The notes under the pieces: model-generated
What the model was told of the DNA's origin: nothing
Databases searched by the model: none
What the model saw: only the letters and a program-made list of their open reading frames with translations
Made by a program: the position numbers and the translations under genes
NCBI GenBank assembly: GCA_964424635.1
Contig: CAYRJC010000007.1
Location: 1-26,814, forward strand
DNA: 26,814 nt
Reading direction: 5' to 3'
DNA from: UBA920 sp964424635
GTDB taxonomy: Bacteria; Patescibacteriota; Doudnabacteria; UBA920
Part shown: piece by piece, positions 7,012-14,991 of the stretch
Position numbering within the stretch: position 1 is the stretch's first letter
Layout: every line of letters begins with the position of its first letter

Positions 7012-7914
7012 ATGAAAAAATACATCCCATATATTGCTCTCGTTATCTTACTTTTGATCGGTGGTATTTACTATGCATCCACTAACAAAAGCAGTACTCC
7101 TGAAAATACCAATGCGTTAAATCAGGAAATCTCCGACCAACCTGTTGCTCAGAGCCATCGAGGTTATAATGTCCAAGTAACTTCAGACACTAGTAATATC
7201 AAACCAGGGCAAGCCACCAAAGTTACATATAAAATTGTGAATGACCGCAAGGAAGTGTTAAAGGATTTCACGGTTGCCCATGAAAAAATAATGCACTTTA
7301 TTTTAGTCCGAAATGATCTTCAGAACTTCCAGCATTTGCACCCCGACTTTAACCAAAATACTGGCGAATTCTCTGTGAATGTAGCTTTCCCTGCCGATGG
7401 ACCTTATCGTTTATTTCCAGACTTTACTCCGACGCCAGAAAACCCTCAGAAGTTACCAGTTACAGTAAATTTTGACTTAAATGTAGGTGACCAAACTAAA
7501 TATAAACCCCAACCTCTTATAGCAGATGTAGCTACAAGCAAAACCTCTGGAGGATTAACAATAGATTACTATTTTGGAAACACTCCCAAAGCGGGAGCCC
7601 AGTTAGATTATGGCCTCACTATTTCAGATCCTAATATTGATGAGCAAGTACAGCTTGAAACATACTTGGGTGCAATGGGTCATGGCGTAATCCTCAAAGA
7701 GGATACATTAGACTTTATTCATACCCATGCCACGGGGATGGAAATGGAAGAGATGGAAGGTATGACAGCCGCAGAACATGCTGGACACGTAGGAGAACCG
7801 GATACCATAGATTTCTCTACAACTTTCCCTGAGCCAGGAAAATATAGAATATTCACTCAGTTTCAATACAAGAAAAAGATTTATACTACAGACTATACAA
7901 TAATTGTAAATTAA
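7012..7914 (+). CDS. Membrane-anchored beta-rich protein with His/Met metal-binding patches
   Basis: A 300-residue protein with an N-terminal anchor (YIPYIALVILLLIGGIYYA) and two beta-sandwich-like repeats. The first holds VAHEKIMHFILVRNDLQNF and QHLHPDF and resembles the YtkA/FixH-like style of exported copper-binding domains; the second holds LGAMGHGVILK, FIHTHATGMEMEEMEGM and HAGH. Both end in a strand such as GPYRLFPDF or GKYRIFTQFQY. The repeated His pairs and Met cluster suggest copper binding next to the CopB ATPase it precedes by five bases. The exact family name is uncertain. Confidence 0.65.
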   Translation: MKKYIPYIALVILLLIGGIYYASTNKSSTPENTNALNQEISDQPVAQSHRGYNVQVTSDTSNIKPGQATKVTYKIVNDRKEVLKDFTVAHEKIMHFILVRNDLQNFQHLHPDFNQNTGEFSVNVAFPADGPYRLFPDFTPTPENPQKLPVTVNFDLNVGDQTKYKPQPLIADVATSKTSGGLTIDYYFGNTPKAGAQLDYGLTISDPNIDEQVQLETYLGAMGHGVILKEDTLDFIHTHATGMEMEEMEGMTAAEHAGHVGEPDTIDFSTTFPEPGKYRIFTQFQYKKKIYTTDYTIIVN

Positions 7915-7919
7915 AAGAT

Positions 7920-9947
7920 ATGCACGAACATCATAATCATAATTCGATGAACCATGGTCATGAAAGCCACGGCAATCATGACAGTGGTCACGACAAACAC
8001 GCAGGTCATTCACCCGAAATGTTTCGTGACAGATTTTGGTTAAGTTTAATTTTAACCCTTCCTGTTATTTTGTATTCACACATGGTTCAGGAATGGCTTG
8101 GCTTTACCATGCCTGAATTCCCCAGTTCCAATTGGATTCCATTTGTATTAGGAAGCATTATATTTTTCTACGGCGGTACAGTGTTCCTAAAAAGTGCTTT
8201 AGGGGAACTCAAGGCAAGAATGCCTGGCATGATGACGCTAATATCCTTAGCAATTCTCTCAGCGTACATTTACAGCATCGCAACCACCTTCTTTATTTCA
8301 GGCTCTGAATTTTTTTGGGAGTTGGCGACTTTAATTGTGGTGATGTTGCTTGGGCACTGGATGGAAATGCGATCAGTAAGCAATGCGCAAGGGGCGCTTA
8401 AAGAATTAGCAAAACTTCTTCCTGATACAGCAGAGCTTGAAAATGGGAAAACAATTGCAGTTTCTGAACTAAAGCTTGACGATATTGTTCTGGTAAGACC
8501 AGGAGCAAAAGTTCCAGCGGACGGAGTTGTAACGGAGGGTCAGTCTGATGTTAACGAATCCATGATCACAGGCGAATCAAAGCCAGTTAAGAAAATGGAT
8601 GGCATTGAAGTTATAGCAGGTACTGTTAATGGTTCGGGCATCTTACATATTAAAGTAACTAAAATCGGAGAATCCACAGCCCTTGCAGGTATTATGAAGC
8701 TTGTTGCCGAAGCTCAAAACTCGAAGTCAAAGGCGCAAATTTTAGCCGATAAGGCTGCTTTTTATCTAACTATTATTGCCATCATTTCTGGGGTAGCAAC
8801 GCTCGTTGGATGGCTGGTTGCCGGACGAGGGCTAGAATTCGCGATGGAAAGAATGGTCACCGTTCTGGTGATTGCTTGCCCTCACGCATTAGGGTTGGCT
8901 ATACCATTAGTCACATCTATTTCGACTACCATTGGTGCTAAGAACGGACTTTTAGTAAAACAGCGAATGGCTTTGGAATCTGCTCGGAATATTGATGTCG
9001 TGTTGTTTGATAAAACAGGGACACTGACAAAAGGTGAACAGGCCGTAGTAGACGTCTGGCCTTCTTCAGAGCAAACAGAAAATTCAGTTTTGCATATTGC
9101 AGGATCGGTTGAAAAATCCAGTGAACATAGCCTCGGACAAGCGATAGTTAATATTGCACAGCAAAAAAATATTGATTTATCGCCGGTGTCAAAATTCAAC
9201 GCCATGGCAGGTCATGGGGTAGAAGCAAATTTAGACGGTAAGGATATCGCTGTCGGCGGACCGAGACTACTTCTATTAAAACAGACATCAGTTCCAGATG
9301 ACTTAAAATCCAAAGCTTCTCAAGCGGATAAAGACGGTAAGACAGTTATGTATGTATTCGAAGATGGAAAAGTTGTTGGAGCATTAACTGTAGCAGATAT
9401 TATCCGTGAAGAGTCCAAAGAAGCAATAAGTCAGCTTAAAGCTGAAGGTATGAAGGTTGCCATGATAACTGGTGACTCAGAAGGCGTTGCTTCTTATGTG
9501 GCCAAAGAATTAGAGCTAGACCAATATTTTGCAGAAGTACTACCTGAACATAAAGCTGAGAAAGTTAAACAGCTTCAAGGAGATGGAAGTAAGGTTGCTA
9601 TGGTTGGCGATGGTGTAAATGACGCTCCGGCACTGACTCAAGCAGATTTAGGAATTGCTGTGGGTGCTGGAACAGATGTAGCTATTGAATCAGCTGGAAT
9701 CGTTTTGGTTAGAAGTAATCCATTAGATATTCCAAAGATCATAAAACTCTCCAAAGCTACTTATAGCAAAATGGTGCAAAACTTATTTTGGGCTACTGGG
9801 TATAACGTCATTGCTATCCCATTGGCCGCAGGAGTATTGGCTGGTATAGGTGTATTGCTTGCCCCAGCTGTAGGTGCGGTATTTATGTCAGTGAGTACGA
9901 TAGTCGTTGCATTTAATGCACAGCTTTTAAGAAAGCTTTCTTTATAA
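7920..9947 (+). CDS. copB: CopB-type P1B copper-translocating ATPase
   Basis: A 675-residue heavy-metal ATPase exporting copper (or silver) across the membrane. Residues 1-34 are a His-rich tail with 11 His replacing the CxxC domains of CopA. Further motifs are TGES (217-220), the transmembrane metal motif CPH (320-322), the phosphorylated Asp in DKTGTLT (Asp364), and GDGVNDAPAL. The nucleotide-domain His motif reads EHSLG rather than the usual HP. CPH together with a His-rich N-terminus defines the P1B-3 CopB class. It is the last gene of the csoR operon and is followed by a strong hairpin. Family firm; exact metal and valence inferred. Confidence 0.93.
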   Translation: MHEHHNHNSMNHGHESHGNHDSGHDKHAGHSPEMFRDRFWLSLILTLPVILYSHMVQEWLGFTMPEFPSSNWIPFVLGSIIFFYGGTVFLKSALGELKARMPGMMTLISLAILSAYIYSIATTFFISGSEFFWELATLIVVMLLGHWMEMRSVSNAQGALKELAKLLPDTAELENGKTIAVSELKLDDIVLVRPGAKVPADGVVTEGQSDVNESMITGESKPVKKMDGIEVIAGTVNGSGILHIKVTKIGESTALAGIMKLVAEAQNSKSKAQILADKAAFYLTIIAIISGVATLVGWLVAGRGLEFAMERMVTVLVIACPHALGLAIPLVTSISTTIGAKNGLLVKQRMALESARNIDVVLFDKTGTLTKGEQAVVDVWPSSEQTENSVLHIAGSVEKSSEHSLGQAIVNIAQQKNIDLSPVSKFNAMAGHGVEANLDGKDIAVGGPRLLLLKQTSVPDDLKSKASQADKDGKTVMYVFEDGKVVGALTVADIIREESKEAISQLKAEGMKVAMITGDSEGVASYVAKELELDQYFAEVLPEHKAEKVKQLQGDGSKVAMVGDGVNDAPALTQADLGIAVGAGTDVAIESAGIVLVRSNPLDIPKIIKLSKATYSKMVQNLFWATGYNVIAIPLAAGVLAGIGVLLAPAVGAVFMSVSTIVVAFNAQLLRKLSL

Positions 9948-9966
9948 GAAAAACTACACATTTAGT

Positions 9967-10000
9967 ATAACTAAAGGCCCTTTGAGGTCTTTTTAGTTAT
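9967..10000 (+). terminator. Hairpin after copB, probable terminator
   Basis: ATAACTAAAGGCC (9967-9979) pairs with GGTCTTTTTAGTTAT (9986-10000) around a six-base loop, with a two-T bulge and one G-U pair. The right arm is T-rich. It separates the copper operon from the recombinase gene and may act in both directions. The short U-run outside the stem makes efficiency uncertain. Confidence 0.55.
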
Positions 10001-10068
10001 CTACAGCCTCCTGGACTTCTTCTACATCTTGCGTCATTCATTGGGTAGTACCATTAACTAAGGAACCA

Positions 10069-11412
10069 ATGAATAAAGCGAGTTTAGAGGGGGTTCTAGA
10101 GCGGACCATAGCAGACAATCCGGTGGCTGCTGTGGTCTCTGAACCTCTCAAATACTGCCTGTATGCCCGTAAGTCAACTGAACAGGACGAAAGACAGGCA
10201 TTGAGCATAGACAGTCAAATCAAGGAAATGTTGGAATTGGCTAATCGAGACGGCATGAATATAACCGAAATCCGGAAGGAAAGTCATTCGGCTAAAGCTT
10301 CGGGAGCCAGACCAGTATTTAATGAACTAATCTCTGATCTAAGATCAGGAAAATTCAATGCAATACTGACTTGGGCTCCTGACCGACTATCTAGGAATGC
10401 CGGAGACTTGGGTAGCTTGGTAGATCTTATGGACCAAAAGCTCTTGCATGAGATCAGAACGCATGGACAAAAATTCGGCAATAATCCAAACGAGAAATTC
10501 TTACTGATGATCCTATGTAGCCAAGCGAAGTTGGAAAACGATAACAAGAGCATTAACGTAAAGCGTGGGCTAAGAGCAAAACTTGAATTAGGACTATGGC
10601 CAGGCACACCGCCAACTGGATACTTATGTGAGTACAGGACTGACCGCAAAGGTTATCTCTTAACCGACCCAAAACGATCACCAATCATAAAAAAGATGTT
10701 CGAGAAAGTAGCAAACGAAGGTTATAGCGGTAGAGATGTTCATAACTGGCTGAAACACGAATTGAATTTCAAAACTAAATTCGGCAAGCATCTAAGCTTG
10801 AGTAATATCTACTTAATACTTAAAAATACCTTCTACTACGGTGTGGTGCAATATCCCGAAGGCAGTGGTAAATGGTATACAGGAAAACACGAAACAATTA
10901 TCACCAAAGAACTTTACGACAAAGTGCAAGAACGACTTACGAAAGGAAATATTCTCAGGGTCTCTAAAGAATTTTCATTTACTAGGCTGATGACTTGCGG
11001 ACTATGCAGCTCAGGTATATCTGCTGAAGAAAAATACAAGCAACTTAAAGACGGCACAAATAAAATATATGTGTACTACGGCTGTTCAAGATCTAGAGAC
11101 TTGAATTGTAAATCTGGGTATATACGAGAAGAAAATCTGGTAGATCAACTAGCCAATGTAATAGACCAGATGGATATCAGTGAACTCGGAATGCGAGCCA
11201 AACTTGAGGATGAGATTAAACGTCTCAGACTCCTGCAGAGTAGTGTGCTGGGCATAGAGCCGCCGGAGAAACAGGACTTAAAGCAGATTGATATTCGGAA
11301 CTATGCTAAGCATATTATCAAACATGGTACAGTCACAGATAAACGAGAATTATTGGGATGCCTAAAAAGTAAGCTACTGCTAAGCAAAAAAGAAGTTACG
11401 TTGCAGCAATAG
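10069..11412 (+). CDS. Serine recombinase, copy 1
   Basis: A 447-residue site-specific recombinase. The N-terminal resolvase domain begins CLYARKSTEQDERQALS with catalytic Ser36 and continues with RESHSAKASGARPVFNEL and WAPDRLSRN. A recombinase domain follows (PTGYLCEYRTDRKG, SNIYLILKNTFYYGVVQYPEG) and a zinc ribbon (CGLCSSG...YYGCSRSRDLNCKSGYIRE). The C-terminus is helical. AAGGA lies before the ATG. It is closely similar along its whole length to the recombinase at 21163-22485. As the last gene before a terminator it would integrate or excise the island that carries the copper genes. Confidence 0.93.
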   Translation: MNKASLEGVLERTIADNPVAAVVSEPLKYCLYARKSTEQDERQALSIDSQIKEMLELANRDGMNITEIRKESHSAKASGARPVFNELISDLRSGKFNAILTWAPDRLSRNAGDLGSLVDLMDQKLLHEIRTHGQKFGNNPNEKFLLMILCSQAKLENDNKSINVKRGLRAKLELGLWPGTPPTGYLCEYRTDRKGYLLTDPKRSPIIKKMFEKVANEGYSGRDVHNWLKHELNFKTKFGKHLSLSNIYLILKNTFYYGVVQYPEGSGKWYTGKHETIITKELYDKVQERLTKGNILRVSKEFSFTRLMTCGLCSSGISAEEKYKQLKDGTNKIYVYYGCSRSRDLNCKSGYIREENLVDQLANVIDQMDISELGMRAKLEDEIKRLRLLQSSVLGIEPPEKQDLKQIDIRNYAKHIIKHGTVTDKRELLGCLKSKLLLSKKEVTLQQ

Positions 11413-11422
11413 AAAGACTACG

Positions 11423-11452
11423 AAAATACCGACCCAATGGGTCGGTATTTTT
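11423..11452. terminator. Strong bidirectional terminator
   Basis: AAAATACCGACCC (11423-11435), loop AAT, GGGTCGGTATTTTT (11439-11452): a perfect stem flanked by A-run and T-run, so it can stop transcription from the recombinase (plus) and from the CBASS operon (minus). It marks a convenient boundary between the two islands. Confidence 0.85.
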
Positions 11453-11663
11453 AACATCTGTTTTCATCGGAACCTGACGCATCTCGGTCTCCACGATAAC
11501 AGGTGTTGGTGGCTGAACAGTCTTGTTGGAATTGTTCACTATAGGCGTATTATAAGGCTTTTAAGGCAATTTTGCTATCAGCTAACTGACCCATTTAGGT
11601 CTGCCTTTATTTTTAGATAAATGGGACAAATGGGACATGTCTTAAGAGTGTCCCAGAAATGTC
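11453..11663. other. Inter-island spacer with small repeats
   Basis: No convincing gene. It holds an inverted repeat TGAACA...TGTTCA (13-base spacer, near 11515-11540), a GGGACA...TGTCCC hairpin and two direct copies of ATGTCTTA around 11636-11666 (the second runs into the end of the kinase gene), and TGACCCATTTAGGTC near 11587. Recombination half-sites are expected next to a serine recombinase, but none can be assigned from this sequence alone. Confidence 0.4.
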
Positions 11664-12242
11664 TTACTCTATCTGTCTCTCAAACGGCTGAGTACCATCA
11701 ATAATCAAATCGGCTTTGTCTTTTGGATCATCGCGTTTAAAATACGCGTCTTCATCCTCAAACCATTTATTCCACATCTCTGCTAACTCTTCTCGAGACT
11801 TCTTGTAATCGTAGGTCAGATCTCTTTCCACTCCTCGTTGCAAACAAATCTCTTTTGGAGTATCAACAAAAATACCAAAACCTATATACTCTCTGAATTC
11901 TTTTCGTAATGAACTTACCCCTTCTAATATCATTATTTTCGTAACCGGCTGATCTACTACGGGTTCAGGTTTATGCTCTGGCGTCCACTTTGATTTAGGA
12001 TAGTTTAAAGTGGTGACACCGCTCTTTATAGATTCAAAAACATATTGAATAACTAGCGGCCACCAATTGAGCGGATTATCCCAGCTGGCAAAATAATCAG
12101 TTTGGACTATTTCGGCACCTAACTTTTCAGCCAATAATTTAGCGAATGTTGATTTCCCAGATCCGCCATGGCCATCAACGGCAATGAATACGGTATTGCC
12201 GACTGAAGGACTTACAGATGATAACTTTTCTTGAATGTTCAT
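11664..12242 (-). CDS. P-loop nucleoside/uridine-kinase-like protein
   Basis: A 192-residue kinase-like protein. Walker A is in FIAVDGHGGSGKSTFAK (about residues 19-35), the style of the uridine/cytidylate kinase group. Further elements are EIVQTDYFASWDNP (substrate Asp), KIMILEGVSSLRKEF and a lid-like RGVERDLTYDYKKSREE. It would phosphorylate a nucleoside, nucleotide or small metabolite. It is the last gene of the minus-strand operon that contains CBASS. Whether it takes part in defence is unknown; similar small kinases are common in these genomes as free-standing genes. Confidence 0.75.
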   Translation of the reverse strand: MNIQEKLSSVSPSVGNTVFIAVDGHGGSGKSTFAKLLAEKLGAEIVQTDYFASWDNPLNWWPLVIQYVFESIKSGVTTLNYPKSKWTPEHKPEPVVDQPVTKIMILEGVSSLRKEFREYIGFGIFVDTPKEICLQRGVERDLTYDYKKSREELAEMWNKWFEDEDAYFKRDDPKDKADLIIDGTQPFERQIE

Positions 12243-12263
12243 ACGGGAATTATAACAAAATTG

Positions 12264-12602
12264 TCATTTATTATTTTTATTTCTCACTGCCATTACCAAG
12301 ACCATCACTGGTGCAATCGCTAGTCCTATTCTTAACGGCCAAGAAAAATTATTGGCCAGTGCCGCTATGATAACTTGAAGTACTGCCAATAATGCCATAG
12401 CAATGGTTAAATCCAATATAACATCATTATATTTATGAGTGGCTTTGTTATTCTCATCAATAGTATTCTTCAGGCCACCGATGCTATCCATAAGTCTCTT
12501 ATTTAGTTCGGCTTGTGCCTGCTTCGCCTTTAAACCACTTGGCGTGCCTATCACGGTACTGCCAGCGATATTTACTAATTCTTCGTTTGCTAAATCTTTC
12601 AT
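12264..12602 (-). CDS. Coiled-coil, two-helix membrane protein
   Basis: A 112-residue protein with an amphipathic N-terminal half (QAQAELNKRLMDSIGGLKNTIDENNKATHKYND), predicted to be coiled-coil, and two membrane segments at the C-terminus (LTIAMALLAVLQVIIAALA and IGLAIAPVMVLVMAV) ending in a basic tail. It starts six bases after the HEPN stop in the CBASS operon. Small two-helix proteins act as membrane-disrupting effectors in several defence systems, but similar proteins also occur with no such role. Function unassigned. Confidence 0.6.
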   Translation of the reverse strand: MKDLANEELVNIAGSTVIGTPSGLKAKQAQAELNKRLMDSIGGLKNTIDENNKATHKYNDVILDLTIAMALLAVLQVIIAALANNFSWPLRIGLAIAPVMVLVMAVRNKNNK

Positions 12603-12608
12603 ATTCGT

Positions 12609-13175
12609 TTATATAACATGTTCTTGAGTCATCGTGGGAGGAGCTGTATCCATAATTTCAGCCAACTGAGCCTCTACTTCACTGACGTCAAAATAACTTT
12701 CTGCATATGGAGTAGCATGCTGGCTAGTGTAGTCGCGGAATAGAACGACTAGTTCATCGATTATTTCTTGGAGCTTTTGAGTTGCATCGTCACTGATCAT
12801 TGCGGTTTGGCGTACAGTAGGAATACGATTGAGGTTATTACTGATATCAAGATGGGCTACTACTTGATTGCGTAAAGTTCCAAATCCGTATCCCATAAAC
12901 TTGCTTTTGATCGCATCAAGCTCACTACCTTTGATGCTAATAAAATCAGGCCAGTTCAAAAAACTAATAACTCTGCTGTCTGTGTCGAGTAAGCTAAAAA
13001 CCGCAAGCAAGCTCTCATGGAAAAAGGCTACATTCGCGTTTTTATAAAATTTGTCACGTGGAGCAATAACATCTAAATTTCTAAACCCATGCTCGCTAGC
13101 ATATTTTTCAATATAAGCTGTGTAGGCCAACTGTTCTTTAGCAACTCGCAAAAGAAGAGCAATTTTAGTTTCCAT
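12609..13175 (-). CDS. HEPN-like protein (AbiU2-style), possible RNase
   Basis: A 188-residue helical protein. LRNQVVAHLD (Arg102-Asn103-x4-His108) matches the HEPN RNase motif R-polar-x4-H. FFHESLLAVFSLLDTDSRVISF upstream resembles AbiU2-type HEPN proteins linked to abortive infection. AGGAAAG stands about eight bases before the ATG, and the start overlaps the preceding gene by 11 bases. In a CBASS operon it could be a second effector or part of a separate toxin pair with a neighbour; both are inference. The HEPN motif is visible, the subfamily is less sure. Confidence 0.65.
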   Translation of the reverse strand: METKIALLLRVAKEQLAYTAYIEKYASEHGFRNLDVIAPRDKFYKNANVAFFHESLLAVFSLLDTDSRVISFLNWPDFISIKGSELDAIKSKFMGYGFGTLRNQVVAHLDISNNLNRIPTVRQTAMISDDATQKLQEIIDELVVLFRDYTSQHATPYAESYFDVSEVEAQLAEIMDTAPPTMTQEHVI

Positions 13176-13842
13176 CTTTTTTAACTTTCCTATTTTGAAC
13201 TAATGCCAATAAATCTTCTTCTCGCTCCACACCTTTCAGCCTTCCTGAAACGAATCCCATTCTATAGTTTATCCCATCGCTCATAAGACGCCAATTTGAT
13301 CCTTTCAGGGCTTCTTGGATACCCTTTTTAAGATCTTGCTTGCTATCGTATTCACTCCTACCTTCTTTGCTATCGACGCCTGTAAAATTAACGATTACGT
13401 CTTTGTCCATTTCCGGCGGCTGAAACTGTAGATTAGTGTAGCCAAGTATTTCAAATATTGGCATGAGGGTTTTCTGTACCTCACCAAAAGGTAACTTTTT
13501 AATTTTTGCTACCGCTTCGTACTGGTCCCTATTTTTATCCCGTTCCTCAATCTCTTTGGCAAGATTATAGAACTGAATCATATTATCCTTTTCTCTGCTG
13601 TATTCTTTGCCTTTCTCTTCACTAAAACAAAATCTACGCCGGTCTTCTTCATAATGTTCGTCAGGCTTCTTATCTTCGGTTTTACGGAGTTCTAAAGTAT
13701 CTACTTCAACATGCCCACAGGAACTACAAGTATATGTAGTAGTTATAACTGAGCCTTCTCGCTTATCAATTGAGTCGACTTCGTGTTTACATTTCACGCA
13801 TAAGGGTGGTTTAGTCAGATATTCCTTATTATCGTCGTACAA
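13165..13842 (-). CDS. Zinc-ribbon protein, C-terminal part (frame separated)
   Basis: A 225-residue reading frame starting at a TTG that is probably not a true start. Upstream in the same frame the sequence reads FYDCPNKCVPRRAL, which completes the zinc ribbon begun in the neighbouring frame (13815-14252). A second ribbon follows: LCVKCKHEV...YTCSSCGHVEV. The rest is charged and helical with no recognised fold (QKTLMPIFEILGYTNLQF, SNWRLMSDGINYRMGFVSGRL). The combined gene would encode about 361 residues. It lies between the E2-like and HEPN genes. Function unknown; double zinc ribbons suggest nucleic-acid or protein contact. Confidence 0.65.
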   Translation of the reverse strand: MYDDNKEYLTKPPLCVKCKHEVDSIDKREGSVITTTYTCSSCGHVEVDTLELRKTEDKKPDEHYEEDRRRFCFSEEKGKEYSREKDNMIQFYNLAKEIEERDKNRDQYEAVAKIKKLPFGEVQKTLMPIFEILGYTNLQFQPPEMDKDVIVNFTGVDSKEGRSEYDSKQDLKKGIQEALKGSNWRLMSDGINYRMGFVSGRLKGVEREEDLLALVQNRKVKKDGN

Positions 13843-14252
13843 AGCGCGTCGTGGTACACATTTGTTCGGACAGTCATAGAAAATAAAATATGATCCTCGC
13901 CCTGGCGCTCATCGAAATGCTTGGTGCTTACTATCATTTGAGATTTGCACTTTAAACACATCACACCTTTTGGCGCTATTGCGGTTTCCAATTTTTCATC
14001 TTTGAGACGGTCGCGCTCCATCCACTCTCGGATCGTTTCTGCTTTCTGTAAATATCTTTCACCGGCTTCGTAGTACAGCATTAGCTGGTGAACAACATAC
14101 TTCGCATGTTTCTTATCTTTTTCTGTTGCGCCGTCGACTTTGTACTCCGATAAATCTTTATTCAGAATACTATCTTCAATGCTTCGGCAACATTCGACTG
14201 TTATTGAGTCGTAGAGATCGTTATAATAGACTTCTTCTTTAAGGTGAGTCAT
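13815..14252 (-). CDS. Zinc-ribbon protein, N-terminal part (frameshifted)
   Basis: A 145-residue reading frame with a helical N-terminal region (YNDLYDSITVECCRSIEDS, VVHQLMLYYEAGERYLQKAETIREWMERD) and half a zinc ribbon (GVMCLKCKSQMIVSTKHF). After HILF the frame loses similarity to a ribbon, while the next frame supplies the second pair CPNKC. One extra T on the coding strand at the four-base run 13880-13883 would join the two frames. The ATG overlaps the E2-like stop (ATGA), so this is the true start of the gene. A sequencing indel or a real mutation is more likely than programmed frameshifting. Confidence 0.7.
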   Translation of the reverse strand: MTHLKEEVYYNDLYDSITVECCRSIEDSILNKDLSEYKVDGATEKDKKHAKYVVHQLMLYYEAGERYLQKAETIREWMERDRLKDEKLETAIAPKGVMCLKCKSQMIVSTKHFDERQGEDHILFSMTVRTNVYHDALCTTIIRNI

Positions 14253-14989
14253 ATTCTTATACCTAACCCATTAATGTCATTCTTTAATTTTCGCAATCCC
14301 ACTAAAAGAGCTGGATGACATTTATCCATTCGTTTTTTGGTACCACAGATACATTTAACATGCTTAGGCAAATCTGATTTTCTCAAATAGCTTTTATATA
14401 CATCCCATTTATCAGAAGACTTTTGCATTGCCTCGAGCGTAGAATTTACTAGCTCCAAATCTCCGAAACGACCCTGGTCAAGATAATACTGAATGACGCC
14501 CACTTCTGAATGACCGTATTCACCCCATGGTCTGCGACCATATTTCTCAAAAAACGAATGACTATATAAATAAGGAATTATAACTTCTTGGACAAGCTTG
14601 GGAAACGACAGATTTTCTTTAATATACTTATTTTCCGCCTGTGGGGCACACAAGCAAAGCCTTCCGTCGGGGTAAGCATGTAAATCTGCAATAGGAATTT
14701 GCAACCGCTTCGCTAAGTTTTTTATCCTACCTCCAACCTCTTTTACTATAGGAAAACCCTCATTGGTACCACGTGGTATAGTGACTTCGAGTTTATAAAC
14801 ATCATGAATCAGTATCCCATCTTTACTCTCTTGAGGCGCAGGGTTCATAATGCTGACGTGGGCTTTCTCGTTATAGAGCATATCAAACTGAATAAGCCCC
14901 GTAACCAGTATATGATCGGGGCTCATTGAAAATTTTAGGCTCGGAAAGTTAGCTGCAAGCCAAGTCTGATCCTGCTCAATAAACTTCAT
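14249..14989 (-). CDS. E2-like conjugation-type protein with C-terminal SEC-C motif (CBASS ancillary)
   Basis: A 246-residue protein. LHAYPDGRLCLCAPQ (His104, Cys112, Cys114) resembles the H-x-G-x-[IL]-C-L active-site block of ubiquitin E2 enzymes, with Cys112 the best candidate for the catalytic Cys. The C-terminus has KCICGTKKRMDKCHP (Cys213, Cys215, Cys224, His225), a SEC-C-type zinc motif. Directly behind a CD-NTase, such a lone E2-like protein matches the 'short' type II CBASS layout, where it is thought to prime or modify the cyclase. No E1 or JAB-peptidase gene is visible nearby. It starts two bases after the CD-NTase stop. Confidence 0.7.
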   Translation of the reverse strand: MKFIEQDQTWLAANFPSLKFSMSPDHILVTGLIQFDMLYNEKAHVSIMNPAPQESKDGILIHDVYKLEVTIPRGTNEGFPIVKEVGGRIKNLAKRLQIPIADLHAYPDGRLCLCAPQAENKYIKENLSFPKLVQEVIIPYLYSHSFFEKYGRRPWGEYGHSEVGVIQYYLDQGRFGDLELVNSTLEAMQKSSDKWDVYKSYLRKSDLPKHVKCICGTKKRMDKCHPALLVGLRKLKNDINGLGIRI

Positions 14990-14991
14990 AA

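Noticed and set aside
7708..8013. Minus-strand open frame opposite the copB start
   Set aside because: Shadow of the His-rich codons of copB and the preceding gene; no initiation signals.
11410..11550. Minus-strand open frame of about 47 codons reading NNSNKTVQPPTPVIVETEM...
   Set aside because: It looks protein-like and follows a TATAAT, but it runs through the perfect terminator stem and the recombinase 3' end and has no ribosome binding site. It may be a decayed fragment; not supportable as a gene.
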